A stretch of 64,000 bases of DNA from Candidatus Rifleibacteriota bacterium (GCA_015233155.1 JADFYG010000001.1:204320-268319), one strand, 5' to 3'; shown: positions 53,202-63,467, counted from the first letter of the stretch. Made by a program: numbers and translations. The notes: generated by a model not told the origin, from the sequence alone.

Positions 53202-54946
53202 TGTTCGCCCATGGTCACCCGTATAACTTCCTCTATAGAGGTCATTCCCAGCAGTGCCTTTCGCAGTGCTGATTCACGAAGGCTGAGCATCCCGTCATCG
53301 ATCGCCTGTCTGCGTATGTCATCAGTCGAGCCGCCACTCAGGATAATGTCTCGCAGACGTTCGGTCATGGTCAGAACCTCATAAACACCCACTCTTCCTT
53401 TCATCCCGGTTTTATTGCAGCAGTCGCATCCTTTCCCGCGATAGAAGAGCAGATTTTTTTCGGTAAGATGCGGTAGTTCGAGGCGCCTCAGGATTTCCGG
53501 CGTGATGCCGAATTGTGCGATCTGCTCGGCTCTGGGTCTGATCTCATACTTGCACTCCTTGCATATTTTTCTCACAAGTCGCTGCGCCTGAATAACCAGT
53601 ACTGATGTCGTAACCATGAAAGGTTCGATGCCCATATTTGTGATTCTCCCGATCGTTCCCGGAGCATCGTTCGTGTGCAGCGTAGACAGAACAAGATGAC
53701 CGGTCATGGATGCCTTTATTGCTATCTCAGCGGTTTCGTGATCACGGATCTCACCGACCATGATTATGTTCGGATCCTGCCGCAGGAAGGATCGCAGCGC
53801 GGCGGGAAAATCGAGTCCGATTTCCGGGCGGCACTGGACCTGATTGATGCCGGCAAGCATGTATTCAACGGGGTCTTCAGCGGTAATGATGTTGCGCTCG
53901 TTCGTATTCAGAGTGGAAAGAGCTGAGTACAACGTCGTGGTTTTTCCCGACCCGGTGGGGCCGGTGACAAGCACGATTCCATACGGAGACTGTATGCCGC
54001 TCTTGAATCTCTGCAATGTCACGGGCTCGAATCCCAGATCTTCGAGGTTTACTTTCAGTGAGCTCTGATCGAGAATGCGCATCACTATCTTTTCGCCCCA
54101 GATCACCGGCAGGATCGAGACACGCAGATCAATATTGCGCTGATTCACTTTTATCTTGATGCGTCCATCCTGTGGCAGCCGCTTTTCCGCGATGTTCAAT
54201 GAAGCCATGATCTTGATGCGCGATGTGATAGCAGCGGCAGCTTTCCGCGGCGGTACCATGGCAGTCTGCAGAATTCCGTCCTGGCGATAGCGAATGCGCA
54301 GCTCTTTTTCAGACGGCTCGATGTGAATGTCCGAGACCTGGTTTTGCACTGCCTGAGAAATGATCAGGTTGCATAACCGGATGATCGGCGCGTCATTTTC
54401 ATCCAGATCCTGATTCAGGTCTATATCAGCCGGGGAGCCTTCGGCGTTCCGACTCATGCCCTCGATGTCATCGATAAGCTTTTCGGTGATTGTGCCTTCC
54501 CCGTAAGCATCCTGCAAAGCCTTTTGTATTCCGCTCTGCGTCGCAACGACCGGCTTGACTACAAGTCCGGTCATCATGGAAACATCATCGATTCCGATTA
54601 TGTTCAGCGGATCAAACATAGCGACAGTCAGGCGATTGCCAACTTTGTTTATCGGTATCAGCATGTGTCGTTTTGCCAGATGTTCGGGCAAAAGGCGTGC
54701 AATGATCGGGTCAACGAGATAGTTTGAGAGATCTATAAATGGGATTTTCAGCTGCCTGCTGAGGATTTGTGCGGTCTCCTGTTCGGTGACGAGATGCATC
54801 TCAATTACGACAGCGCCTAATCGTTTTCCGGATTTCTTCTGCAGCTCGAGAGCCTGCTGCAATTGCTCCGCGCTGATAAGCCCCTCCTGCAACAGGGCAT
54901 CGCCGAAACGGAGTTTCTTGCCGGCTTCCTGGGCGTTGCTCAACAT
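53198..54946 (-). CDS. Type II secretion / type IV pilus assembly ATPase (GspE/PilB)
   Basis: The protein has about 582 residues. It begins with a MshEN-type N-domain (KLRFGDALLQEGLISAEQ, LKIPFIDLSNYLVDP) and has the secretion ATPase core with Walker A TGPTGSGKTTTLYSAL, the Asp box NIITAEDPVEY, Walker B QDPNIIMVGEIRD and the tetracysteine zinc motif CKECKYE...CDCCNKTG. It drives pilus or pseudopilus assembly from the cytoplasmic face. The start is placed at ATG 54946 (MLSNAQEAGKK) with AAAGGGG upstream; the longer frame upstream carries no homology. It is the natural partner for the pseudopilins at 16013-17244 although unlinked. Confidence 0.92.
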   Translation of the reverse strand: MLSNAQEAGKKLRFGDALLQEGLISAEQLQQALELQKKSGKRLGAVVIEMHLVTEQETAQILSRQLKIPFIDLSNYLVDPIIARLLPEHLAKRHMLIPINKVGNRLTVAMFDPLNIIGIDDVSMMTGLVVKPVVATQSGIQKALQDAYGEGTITEKLIDDIEGMSRNAEGSPADIDLNQDLDENDAPIIRLCNLIISQAVQNQVSDIHIEPSEKELRIRYRQDGILQTAMVPPRKAAAAITSRIKIMASLNIAEKRLPQDGRIKIKVNQRNIDLRVSILPVIWGEKIVMRILDQSSLKVNLEDLGFEPVTLQRFKSGIQSPYGIVLVTGPTGSGKTTTLYSALSTLNTNERNIITAEDPVEYMLAGINQVQCRPEIGLDFPAALRSFLRQDPNIIMVGEIRDHETAEIAIKASMTGHLVLSTLHTNDAPGTIGRITNMGIEPFMVTTSVLVIQAQRLVRKICKECKYEIRPRAEQIAQFGITPEILRRLELPHLTEKNLLFYRGKGCDCCNKTGMKGRVGVYEVLTMTERLRDIILSGGSTDDIRRQAIDDGMLSLRESALRKALLGMTSIEEVIRVTMGEH

Positions 54947-55284
54947 GACGAATTCCCCTTTCCGCCGTCCTCCTGGAACGGCCATGCATCGGCCGGTGCG
55001 GTCAGACCCGGCTGATTTCGAATACACAACGCATATTGCAACCGTCGTGCCATTCGCGGGAAAAACGCTGTTGATGAGGGATATCAAGGTTTTTGTAGAC
55101 AGAAGAAATAATTGATATATTATATTTAGTATGTTATAGATTAATTTTAATATATAGAGAGATTTGCAATATTCACGAAACATGCCAGAGGCGGGTTTAA
55201 AACACGCCTCTACAATAGGCCGATGCGGATTCATTCGTGATTGCCGCATAATTTTGCAAGTTGCTCTATAGTTTGAGGAAAAGC
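54947..55284. other. Divergent intergenic region, AT-rich in the middle
   Basis: This 338-base region separates the PilB/GspE gene (minus) from the RtcR-like gene (plus). Bases 55100-55160 are strongly AT-rich, with TATAAT-like hexamers on the minus strand, a likely promoter zone for the ATPase gene. No clear promoter for the RtcR-like gene and no sigma-54 site were seen. Confidence 0.45.
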
Positions 55285-56943
55285 ATGAGTACAAAGCAGC
55301 GCGTCGGATTTTCGATACTCGACAACGAACAGGACAAGGCCGGAGCCGTCAATACCCGTCGATGGCGCATTTTCCGATCGACGCTCGCATTCGCGTTGCA
55401 GGAATCCTTTCCGCTGGATTTCCTGACGATTCTGTGGCAGCCTTCACTGAAAGGTCAGATTCGTCTGCTCGAGCGCACAATCGCCGATATCCGGAGTCGG
55501 GCGGCGACGAGAGGTCTGAACATCGCGATCCAGGCGCTTCCCGTCGAATTTTCCGATCCATTCCATCTGCAGGAATGTTTTCGAGTCCTGTGGGAGACGC
55601 TGCAAAGCGAGGACAGCGGCGACGCCCAGCTTTTCCTGAATCTCAACAACGGAACGCATACGATGCAGATGGCCATGTTCCTGCTGGCCAAATATCGGCT
55701 CGACGGGCGGCCGATAAATCTGCTCCAGGTTTATCGCAATCGCTCTATCGACGATCCGGTGCCGGCGAATACCTATCAGGCCCAAGCCAGGCTTCTCGAT
55801 CTTCGCTGGGAGAAGCTGCAACCGCTCGAACGTCGAATCCGCAAGGAAAAGGATGAAATCTATCACGCGATATCGCTGCAGCATTCCCGTCACCGCGAAG
55901 TGGAGCAGCTGTATCGTGAGATCGTTGACATCGGTTGCTACACGGACGATCTGATTCTTCTGACCGGCCCGACAGGCTCCGGAAAGAGCCGTATTGCCGA
56001 AGAAGTTCATCATGGCTGGGCCCGGCGGCTGGGGCGGCCGCGCGCACCTTTTTTCGAGCTGAACGCAGCCGGACTTTCCGGCGATCTGATCCGCTCGACG
56101 TTGTTCGGGCACACTAAAGGCGCATTTACGGGCGCCACCGAGGACAGAGACGGATTCCTGCTTGCAGCCCATCAGGGAACCCTGTTTCTCGACGAGATCG
56201 GAGAGCTCGATCTGCGTTCACAGGCGGAATTGTTGCTGGCCATCGAAACCAAAAGCTTCTATCCTGTCGGATCGACGAAGCGCCGCACCTCGGAGTTTCG
56301 CCTGCTGTGCGCAACTAACCGTGATCTGCGTGTTATGGTCCAGCAGGGAACATTTCGAGAGGATCTCTTTGCTCGCATCCGCTGTTGGGAATTTCATCTG
56401 CCGGGGATCCGCGATCTGCCAAAAGATTTCGAGGCGAACGTCGATTTCGAGTTAAAGCTTTGCAATGCCGAGGAGTTTCGAAAAGGGAATCCGGAGCCCT
56501 TCCAGGTTTTTTTCGAGGAAAAAGCTAAAGCCGGTTATCTGACGTTTGCGATCTCCTCTGAAGCCATCTGGACCGGGAACTTCCGCGATCTGAAATTCTC
56601 TGTCCGCCGGATGGCGACCAAGGCACGACTGGCTGAAAGTACGATCACGACCAGTATCGCAAACGAGGAAATAGAAAGGCTCAGGAGCGCATGGAGCGGC
56701 GGCGGCCAGAGAGACATCGACTCCGTCGACGTGTTGCGACGTTTCGAACAACTTGCGCGAAAGCGGCATCCCCGTAGGAATCTGATCGATGCAATCGAGG
56801 CATTGCTGTTGTCAGAAGGCTTGCAGGAGTCCGGAAACAAGGCACAGACAGCGCGCCGGCTTTACGAGTCGGCGGAAAAGCCTCTGGCGAATCCTTCCAA
56901 CCGTTTCCGTGAGCGATATCGCAGCCTCTTCGAAGACTCATGA
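55285..56943 (+). CDS. RtcR-like sigma-54 activator with N-terminal CARF-type domain
   Basis: The 552-residue protein matches the RtcR layout. Residues 1-180 resemble the RtcR CARF-type sensor (VGFSILDNEQD, RRWRIFRSTLAFALQ, FLNLNNGTHTMQMAMFLLA). The AAA+ domain has Walker A TGPTGSGKS (228-235), GAFTGA (279-284) for sigma-54 contact, Walker B TLFLDEIGEL and arginine-finger region EFRLLCATNRDLR. The C-terminus has an HTH-like end (DAIEALLLSEGLQ..NKAQTARRLYE). RtcR responds to 2',3'-cyclic-phosphate RNA ends and drives rtcBA RNA-repair genes; no rtcB or rtcA is near. GAGGAA precedes ATG 55285. The 3' end overlaps the convergent kinase gene by six bases. Confidence 0.82.
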   Translation: MSTKQRVGFSILDNEQDKAGAVNTRRWRIFRSTLAFALQESFPLDFLTILWQPSLKGQIRLLERTIADIRSRAATRGLNIAIQALPVEFSDPFHLQECFRVLWETLQSEDSGDAQLFLNLNNGTHTMQMAMFLLAKYRLDGRPINLLQVYRNRSIDDPVPANTYQAQARLLDLRWEKLQPLERRIRKEKDEIYHAISLQHSRHREVEQLYREIVDIGCYTDDLILLTGPTGSGKSRIAEEVHHGWARRLGRPRAPFFELNAAGLSGDLIRSTLFGHTKGAFTGATEDRDGFLLAAHQGTLFLDEIGELDLRSQAELLLAIETKSFYPVGSTKRRTSEFRLLCATNRDLRVMVQQGTFREDLFARIRCWEFHLPGIRDLPKDFEANVDFELKLCNAEEFRKGNPEPFQVFFEEKAKAGYLTFAISSEAIWTGNFRDLKFSVRRMATKARLAESTITTSIANEEIERLRSAWSGGGQRDIDSVDVLRRFEQLARKRHPRRNLIDAIEALLLSEGLQESGNKAQTARRLYESAEKPLANPSNRFRERYRSLFEDS

Positions 56944-59301
56944 GGGAGTAATTTCCTGCCTGTCGAGGACGTCCCGGACCTTCTCAACGAAAGTCTTGAT
57001 GGAATAGGGTTTTGAAAGAAAATTCACACTCTGATCAAGAATTCCACGAAGGGCGATGATATTGGCGGTATAGCCCGACATGAACAGTACTCTGATCTCC
57101 GGACGAATTAGCCGGATTTTCTCACTCAAATCATGCCCATTCATCCCCGGGATCACGACATCGGAGATAAGCAGATGAATCGGCCCGGCATGTGTTTCCG
57201 CCAGAAGAAGTGCCTGAGGTGACGTCTGAGCCGAAAGAACTTTATAGCCATGACGTTCCAGTATCATTTGATCAATACGAAGAACTTCCTCTTCATCATC
57301 CACCAGTAGAATAGTTTCGGAACCATTAACAGACTTCGCAACAAATTCCACGACCTGCACGACAGCTGAATCCGAAATGAATGCCGGGAGGTAAATCCGA
57401 AATGTCGTTCCCTCGCCTGGAGAGCTGTAAACTTTTAACAATCCATGATTCTGCTGAACAATCCCATGTACAGTGGCAAGTCCCAGTCCAGTACCCTTGT
57501 CAATTGTCTTGGTGGTGAAAAATGGCTCAAAAATATTCTCCAGCACAGACTTACTCATTCCTGAACCGGTGTCGCTTACAGCTATCATCAAATATTTTCC
57601 GGGAATGATATCCGGATTCATGTTCCGGCAGGTTTCATCGAATTCTACATTTTCAGTCTCGATAGTGACCTTGCCTTGTCCGGAGATTGCATCTCTGGCG
57701 TTGATCAACAGATTCGCAAGGATCTGATCAATCTGAGAGGGATCCATTTTCACAGTCCAGGAATCCTGTCCGGGTTTCCAGATCAGACTGATGTTTTCGC
57801 CTATTAGACGCTCAAGCATTTGTAACATATTTGCAATTGTTGCATTGACATCTAAAATTACGGGTTGCACAGTCTGCTTGCGGGCAAATGTAAGCAATCG
57901 CCTGGTCAGATCGGCCGATCGTTTCGCCGCTTTGATAATTTCTTCCAGATTCACTCGCAACGGCTCATCGCATACCCTGGCTATGGCCAGTTCCGCGTGC
58001 CCTTTGATCACCGTGAGGAAGTTATTGAAATCGTGGGCTACTCCGCCGGCCAGGCGTCCTACGGAATCAATCTTTTGAGCCTGTTGAATATGCGTTTCCA
58101 GGGCTTTCCGGGAAGTAATATCCTCGATAAATCCGACGAAATTTGTGATTACCCCGGCAGCGTTTCTGACCGGAGACATGGAAACTCTCTCCCACAACGG
58201 AGTGCCATCATTCCTGAGATTGCGCAACTCCCCATGCCACTCACCCCCGGAGGTGATGGTATCCCAAAGGCTTTGGTATTCAGCAGTCAATATCTCGGTT
58301 CCGAATAGAAAACGCAAGTTTTTTCCAAGGCACTCCTCCGGACGATATCCGGCTATTTTTGTAACGGAAGGGTTCACATACTCGATGTTGCCCAGCAGAT
58401 CGGTAATCACAACCTCTGCGGGACTTTGCTCGATCGCGGATGAAAGCTTGCGCAACTGCATTTCTGTCCGCTTACGATCCGTGATATTGTCAATCACGGC
58501 AATAATTTCTCCGGGAGCACATCGGTAGATGGCAAATAAAAACCATCTGTCCACGGCGCTTAGATAATGCTCCCAATGGGCCGGTTCACCTGTACTGGCA
58601 ACCCGGCCGAACACTTCGAGTGAATCCGGATTGTCGTGGCAATAATCCGGGAATATTTCGCTGATTTTCCGCCCCACAACATCTTTCATTCCGGTCACTT
58701 TCTCAAACCACGGATTGACCGCAATAAACTCATAATCAACTGGGACACCGTCCCGGAAAATCATGCGACTGTGGGCAACCGCATTCAGCATGTTATCGAA
58801 TAGCAGGCGATAACTTGCTTCGCTTGCGCGTCTGGCTATCTCAGCGTCTTTCCGGTCGGTAATGTCAAGGACCACTCCGTCAAAAACAATCAGTCCATCA
58901 GAGCGCCGACGTGGTCGGGAACGCACATGCAGCCAACGCCAGATACCATCCGGGCGGTGGATGCGAAATTCCACGGAAAAATCTGTTCCATTTATATGTG
59001 CGTCCCTGGCGGATTGAAAAAGCGTTTGCACCTGGTCAGGATCCACCTGTCCATACAATCTGGCGGAGTCATGGATTATCTCTTCCGGGGAAAATCCATG
59101 AATTTCGGTCACTCCCCTGCCGACATACAGAAAAGTCGGGGTGCCATCTTCTGCTAGTGTAACCTGATAAATATAACCATTAGGAATGTTGTCCCCAATG
59201 GTACTTAACTGAGCTTCGCTTTCCCTTAGTTTTTCTTCGATCAGTTGCTTATTCAGAAGATTCACCTCCCTTCCATCAAATGCACAATTCAACAAATACA
59301 C
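56938..59301 (-). CDS. PAS-domain hybrid histidine kinase with C-terminal receiver
   Basis: The 787-residue cytoplasmic protein has three PAS domains (about 30-150, 165-285, 290-410), a HisKA dimerisation helix (LAGGVAHDFNNFLTVIKGH; His about 430), a HATPase domain (ILANLLINARDA, VSDTGSGMS, GTGLGLATVHGIV) and a receiver (LLVDDEEEVLRID, phospho-acceptor in LLISDVVIPGMNG at about residue 714). No membrane segment is seen, so the signal is intracellular or redox/ligand via PAS. The start codon is uncertain: GTG 59301 is the longest, but GGAGGTGA lies just before a CTG at residue 16. No separate response regulator gene is adjacent. Confidence 0.85.
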   Translation of the reverse strand: MYLLNCAFDGREVNLLNKQLIEEKLRESEAQLSTIGDNIPNGYIYQVTLAEDGTPTFLYVGRGVTEIHGFSPEEIIHDSARLYGQVDPDQVQTLFQSARDAHINGTDFSVEFRIHRPDGIWRWLHVRSRPRRRSDGLIVFDGVVLDITDRKDAEIARRASEASYRLLFDNMLNAVAHSRMIFRDGVPVDYEFIAVNPWFEKVTGMKDVVGRKISEIFPDYCHDNPDSLEVFGRVASTGEPAHWEHYLSAVDRWFLFAIYRCAPGEIIAVIDNITDRKRTEMQLRKLSSAIEQSPAEVVITDLLGNIEYVNPSVTKIAGYRPEECLGKNLRFLFGTEILTAEYQSLWDTITSGGEWHGELRNLRNDGTPLWERVSMSPVRNAAGVITNFVGFIEDITSRKALETHIQQAQKIDSVGRLAGGVAHDFNNFLTVIKGHAELAIARVCDEPLRVNLEEIIKAAKRSADLTRRLLTFARKQTVQPVILDVNATIANMLQMLERLIGENISLIWKPGQDSWTVKMDPSQIDQILANLLINARDAISGQGKVTIETENVEFDETCRNMNPDIIPGKYLMIAVSDTGSGMSKSVLENIFEPFFTTKTIDKGTGLGLATVHGIVQQNHGLLKVYSSPGEGTTFRIYLPAFISDSAVVQVVEFVAKSVNGSETILLVDDEEEVLRIDQMILERHGYKVLSAQTSPQALLLAETHAGPIHLLISDVVIPGMNGHDLSEKIRLIRPEIRVLFMSGYTANIIALRGILDQSVNFLSKPYSIKTFVEKVRDVLDRQEITPS

Positions 59302-59364
59302 AGTTCAACTTTTTCCGAGGAACGGGGAATACCCGATAATATCCACTCCCGCAAAGTGCAACGA

Positions 59365-61227
59365 TCAGCGCAGAAACGCTCCGTCCTGGCCGATTTTTCC
59401 GGGGCCGTTGAGCACGTAAATTCCGGCGGAATGCGCCTTCACATCAAACGTTATCGCACCGCTTCCAACGTTGATCGTGTTCCCGGTTACCGCATCACGA
59501 TAGGTTCCATTGCGAACGCCTACAACAGTGATCTGCTGATCAGAGCCGGCGGCAAGACCTACGACTGCATAGCTTTTTCCATTGTCCCAGTCGCGAACGA
59601 AACTCATTCCTCCGCCCCACTCATGCATGTAGCTCATTGGAGCCTTTTGCAGAGCCGGAACAGTGTGCCGGATAAGATTCAAACGCTGAATGTGGGTCCA
59701 TAATGGATGCTTACGTGTCTGCTCAATAGTGCCTGCATTCAGGTAGTCCCCGAAATAGGCCCGTCCCGTCTGATCGAGCGTGTCATCATTGCCGCAGATG
59801 TCCTGGGGGAGGCCTTTCTGGAAGGCGATTTCTTCGCCGTAATACAAGCATGGAATTCCGCGAATCGTCCAGAGAAGATTGTAGGCAACCGCCGCCATCC
59901 AATCATCGCCCTTGAAGCGGAACTTGAAATCATTGTCAGGGCCGACATCATGATTTTGCAGAAATGTGACCAGTTTCGTCGCATCTCCGTAAACCCAATC
60001 CATGGAGAGAATAGATTCGATGCCGTTGAAGCAACCATGACTCAGGTTGTCGCGGAATGTCGAAAACAGTGAGAAGTCGAGGACCGAAAACCCTGAATCA
60101 GGCCCGGATTGCGGATTTCTCGTATCGTTGCCAAGGCGAGTGTACCACCACGGACGAATCGTTGACGGCGCATTATCTCCGCCGATATCTCCCCAACCGG
60201 ATCCTTTAACAAGACATTCTCCGAAAACGAAAAGGCCGGGTTTGTGATTCTTCCATTCGTTAACATAGGTGAGCAGATCGCTTCGCTCCACATGCTTGAC
60301 GGTGTCTAGACGTATGGCATCGACTCCGAGGTCGAGCCAGGAATTCACGGCCCCGTTGAGATATTCCCTAACATTATCATTTTCCGTGGCCAGATCAAGA
60401 CAGTCGCCAGCCATGTGCTTTGTTTGCAAGGCCACCTGGTTCTCCCAATCGCCGCCACAAATGAAACCATTCAAGTGATACCATTTCGGATCGAGCTTCA
60501 TTGCATCCGTGCCGAAGAAGCGATTGACATTGCATGTCAGGGATGGAACAGTTACGCCTGTAACCGGGTCCAATAGTGGCTCAGCCCCGTCAGGATCACG
60601 AGTCACCCGCTCTCGGAACCAGTCCGGGGCGACGGGATTGTCATTGTCCTCGCGGAACTGGTACTTATAATTTCCAAGGTTTCCCGTATACGGCGCGGTG
60701 AAAGTTACACCAGCCTTGCGAAAATACTTCAAAGGCAGGCGATTCACCCATACTTTTCCGCGAATTCCGTAGTTCGATGAATGATTTATGACCACGTCCT
60801 GAATCAGTTTTATGCCGCGATCGTGGCACGCCTTGATCAGGTCTTTGTATGTCGCTCCGGGAGATTCCAGGCGCGGGTCGATGCGGGTCCAGTCGTAACC
60901 ATGGTAGCCGTGATAATCGAGGCCGCTGCGGTTTTCGATCGGCGGCGTGATCCAGATGGCGGTGAAACCAAGATCACGAATATAATCCAGCTTTTCGATC
61001 AATCCTTTGAAATCGCCGCGCCACTGCGGATCACCCAACTTGATGCGATCACGGCAGTAAAAATTGTTGCTCTCATCTCCATCGAAAAAGCGGGTCGTGA
61101 TGAGAAAATATATGGTTTCTTCGCGGAAATCCATTCCGGTCGGCTGAGAGGGTTCAGCCGCTCCGCAGAGACAGGCGATAGATATGATAAAGAACAGCAA
61201 CAATCCGCGTTTTATTACTGTATTCAT
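59365..61227 (-). CDS. Exported GH13 alpha-amylase-type enzyme
   Basis: The 620-residue protein has a signal peptide (LLLFFIISIACLCGAA) and a GH13 catalytic domain. Seen are GYHGYDW, IQDVVINHSS (region I), DAIRLDTVKHV with the nucleophile (II), FVFGECLVKG with the acid/base Glu (III) and TFLQNHDVG (IV), with a small C-terminal beta domain. The layout is like neopullulanases and maltogenic amylases that act outside the cell. It complements the cytoplasmic GH13 enzyme at 6461-7930. No neighbour on the strand is obviously related; it lies next to the SPFH gene pair. Confidence 0.92.
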   Translation of the reverse strand: MNTVIKRGLLLFFIISIACLCGAAEPSQPTGMDFREETIYFLITTRFFDGDESNNFYCRDRIKLGDPQWRGDFKGLIEKLDYIRDLGFTAIWITPPIENRSGLDYHGYHGYDWTRIDPRLESPGATYKDLIKACHDRGIKLIQDVVINHSSNYGIRGKVWVNRLPLKYFRKAGVTFTAPYTGNLGNYKYQFREDNDNPVAPDWFRERVTRDPDGAEPLLDPVTGVTVPSLTCNVNRFFGTDAMKLDPKWYHLNGFICGGDWENQVALQTKHMAGDCLDLATENDNVREYLNGAVNSWLDLGVDAIRLDTVKHVERSDLLTYVNEWKNHKPGLFVFGECLVKGSGWGDIGGDNAPSTIRPWWYTRLGNDTRNPQSGPDSGFSVLDFSLFSTFRDNLSHGCFNGIESILSMDWVYGDATKLVTFLQNHDVGPDNDFKFRFKGDDWMAAVAYNLLWTIRGIPCLYYGEEIAFQKGLPQDICGNDDTLDQTGRAYFGDYLNAGTIEQTRKHPLWTHIQRLNLIRHTVPALQKAPMSYMHEWGGGMSFVRDWDNGKSYAVVGLAAGSDQQITVVGVRNGTYRDAVTGNTINVGSGAITFDVKAHSAGIYVLNGPGKIGQDGAFLR

Positions 61228-61376
61228 TCTGTAATTGTGTCCTTTAGTGCTGAAGCAGGTCGGATCAGCGAAGCGTAATCCGCCGATATACAGATGCGCA
61301 ATGAAATTTGTTTATGCATTCGGTCATTTCAATACACTTTTGTATAAATTGGCGAAGTGTGCAGCCCACACAAATG

Positions 61377-62351
61377 TCAGCCTTTTTGTTTGTCTATTGT
61401 TGCAGGCTTTCTGGGACGGGGCGCACCTATCTGTGCGCTTTCCGGAAAAGCTTCCGCCAATGCGTTCTGGCGACCGGCAAGGAGTTCCGGTAGCATAAGC
61501 GTGCGCGATGGAATCATTGTGATCTGTGCCTGGCTTTCGGTGAGTTTCTGCGCTTCGAGAATCTCGAATAAGGCGTCAGAAATTTCGGGGTCGCGGGAAA
61601 TTTCCTGAAGAGCTTCACCTACTATCTTCGGACGAACCGCCGCTGCCTTTGCGAATTCGGCTGCGGCCTGATTTTCAGCTGTGCTGGTGATGATGCTGAC
61701 CTGATTGGCCCCATCCTGCTTGATTGCGGAAGTAACCTGTCGAAGCCGGTTCACAACCTTTTCCTGAATCTGATTGATCATTTTTGTGTCGCGGAAATGC
61801 ACCTTACGAATATAGACTGATCCGACTTTATAACCCCATTCGGTAGATTGAGAACTTACTTCCTTGCGAACCATAAGACTCATGGCATGTCTGTCTTCAA
61901 GCAGGTCGCCGAGTTTCATGTTCCCGAGGCACCGCACCGTCGCGCTGCGGACATTAGACCCGAGGGAAGTGCGCGGATCAGAGTTCTTGAACAAATAGTC
62001 GACAGGATTGGATACGAACATTTCATACCAGATTCCGATTCCCATCGGCGCACCCTCTTCGGAGTTGACTGGCTGACTGCGCAGGTATTCCTGATCAATT
62101 CGCATGTCGACGATGTGGCATGTACCAAGCAGATTCACTATCAGGGCATTGACTCCAAGTGCATACGGTAAAAAGTAAAATCCGGGCTCCTTCAAAACGC
62201 CGAGCTGCTTTCCAAAGAGGATGTAGACATGGCATCTACCCTCAGGTACGATGGCATACAATCCGAACAATCGTCCAATCAGAAGTATGATATTCAAAAA
62301 TATGAAACAACCGAAGAAAGAGAAGACTAAACCCACGAAAAATTCGTCCAT
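61377..62351 (-). CDS. SPFH/band-7 protein, HflC-like
   Basis: This 324-residue protein has one N-terminal membrane segment (FSFFGCFIFLNIILLIGRLFG) and an SPFH domain (residues about 45-240), then a coiled region and a Pro/Lys tail. It is the second of a pair, starting within the stop of the first (TAATG). Such pairs form large membrane-anchored ring or cage assemblies, with HflK/HflC controlling FtsH. The substrate in this organism is unknown. The motif AENQAAAEFAKAAAVRP fits the SPFH coiled part. Confidence 0.82.
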   Translation of the reverse strand: MDEFFVGLVFSFFGCFIFLNIILLIGRLFGLYAIVPEGRCHVYILFGKQLGVLKEPGFYFLPYALGVNALIVNLLGTCHIVDMRIDQEYLRSQPVNSEEGAPMGIGIWYEMFVSNPVDYLFKNSDPRTSLGSNVRSATVRCLGNMKLGDLLEDRHAMSLMVRKEVSSQSTEWGYKVGSVYIRKVHFRDTKMINQIQEKVVNRLRQVTSAIKQDGANQVSIITSTAENQAAAEFAKAAAVRPKIVGEALQEISRDPEISDALFEILEAQKLTESQAQITMIPSRTLMLPELLAGRQNALAEAFPESAQIGAPRPRKPATIDKQKG

Positions 62352-63328
62352 TACTTCTCTCCTTCCATAATGACCTGTTTTACCTTGCTGTAAAGCGCAA
62401 GTTTCACATTGCGAACATATGATTTCAAAACGTCGGAGCCGTTTTTCTTGAGCTCTATAAGCTGTTGCGCCGTGCTTTTCAGCGGTTCTACTTCAGATTT
62501 AGCGCGAAGCGTCTCGATTTCAGTAGCCCTGCGGGATTGAACGATTTTTTGATCGGCTCCGGCCTGAGCAAGACTGATTTCTGAAGACACCTCGTTGTGA
62601 GCGGTGTTGATGGCGGCCAACGCACTCTCAACCTCATCCGGCGGATCTATAACCGTGATTACTGAGGCTTCGAGGGTAATTCCATATCGCGCGGCCGACT
62701 GGGCACATTCCCGCATCATGTGTTCATTGATTTCGTGCAGATTTTTTCTGAGATCGTTAATGGACACTCCGCTGGTAATGGCGATAGAACCGGAATCACC
62801 GTCAGTCTTCTTTGATTCGAAATTTGCGATGCGCTCACGTAATACCGAAACGAAATAACCCATGACATGCACAAGCGGATTCTTTATCCCAAACAGGTAT
62901 GCATAAAGATTCTGATCGCTGACACGATAACGAATCTGACCGGTGAGCTCGGTGTTAAGCTGATCTTTAGTAACAGCTTCAAGGAAACGTCCATTATGGT
63001 TTGCAGACGGGTCTTCCGGGTCATAGGCCATATTCAGAGTCTGGGTGGCGAGAGAAACTTTATGGATTTCTTCCCAGGGGAATTTGAAATAAGGCCCGCC
63101 TGGCGGGATGACGACAAGCTGCGGATATGAATATCTTTCGCGCTCCTCTTCAACCAGCCCAAGTGATATCGGGGAATGCAGTGTTGTTTTTCCCTCGATG
63201 CGCTGTGCCCGGCCAAATACTGTCTTTATAGCTCTCTCATTCTGGCCTACGGTGTAGATGCCTGCCCAGAGATATTGATATAAAAACCAAATGACGAACC
63301 CAACGAAGCAGCCAATAACAAAGCCCAT
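62351..63328 (-). CDS. SPFH/band-7 protein, HflK-like
   Basis: This 325-residue protein has a membrane segment at the N-terminus (IGCFVGFVIWFLYQYLWAGIYTV, in part) and an SPFH domain, followed by the coiled segment IDPPDEVESALAAINTAHNE and ATEIETLRAKSEVE. GGGAGGAA lies before the ATG. It overlaps the HflC-like gene by one base. The two proteins are expected to form one hetero-oligomer. FtsH is not in the window. Confidence 0.82.
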   Translation of the reverse strand: MGFVIGCFVGFVIWFLYQYLWAGIYTVGQNERAIKTVFGRAQRIEGKTTLHSPISLGLVEEERERYSYPQLVVIPPGGPYFKFPWEEIHKVSLATQTLNMAYDPEDPSANHNGRFLEAVTKDQLNTELTGQIRYRVSDQNLYAYLFGIKNPLVHVMGYFVSVLRERIANFESKKTDGDSGSIAITSGVSINDLRKNLHEINEHMMRECAQSAARYGITLEASVITVIDPPDEVESALAAINTAHNEVSSEISLAQAGADQKIVQSRRATEIETLRAKSEVEPLKSTAQQLIELKKNGSDVLKSYVRNVKLALYSKVKQVIMEGEK

Positions 63329-63467
63329 GTGTTCCTCCCTGTCTGTGGATCAAACTATACTGTCACTATCAGCAAACTGTCGAGTCACTGCCTGAAGTGC
63401 CCATGACATTATACTGCAACTTCAGGAATTTTTTTGCTTTTCCTGAGAATTTTGATACGGTTATGTT

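Noticed and set aside
53198..55294. Longer 698-aa form of the PilB/GspE ATPase
   Set aside because: The first 116 codons are AT-rich with no family similarity and overlap the likely promoter; ATG 54946 has a ribosome site.
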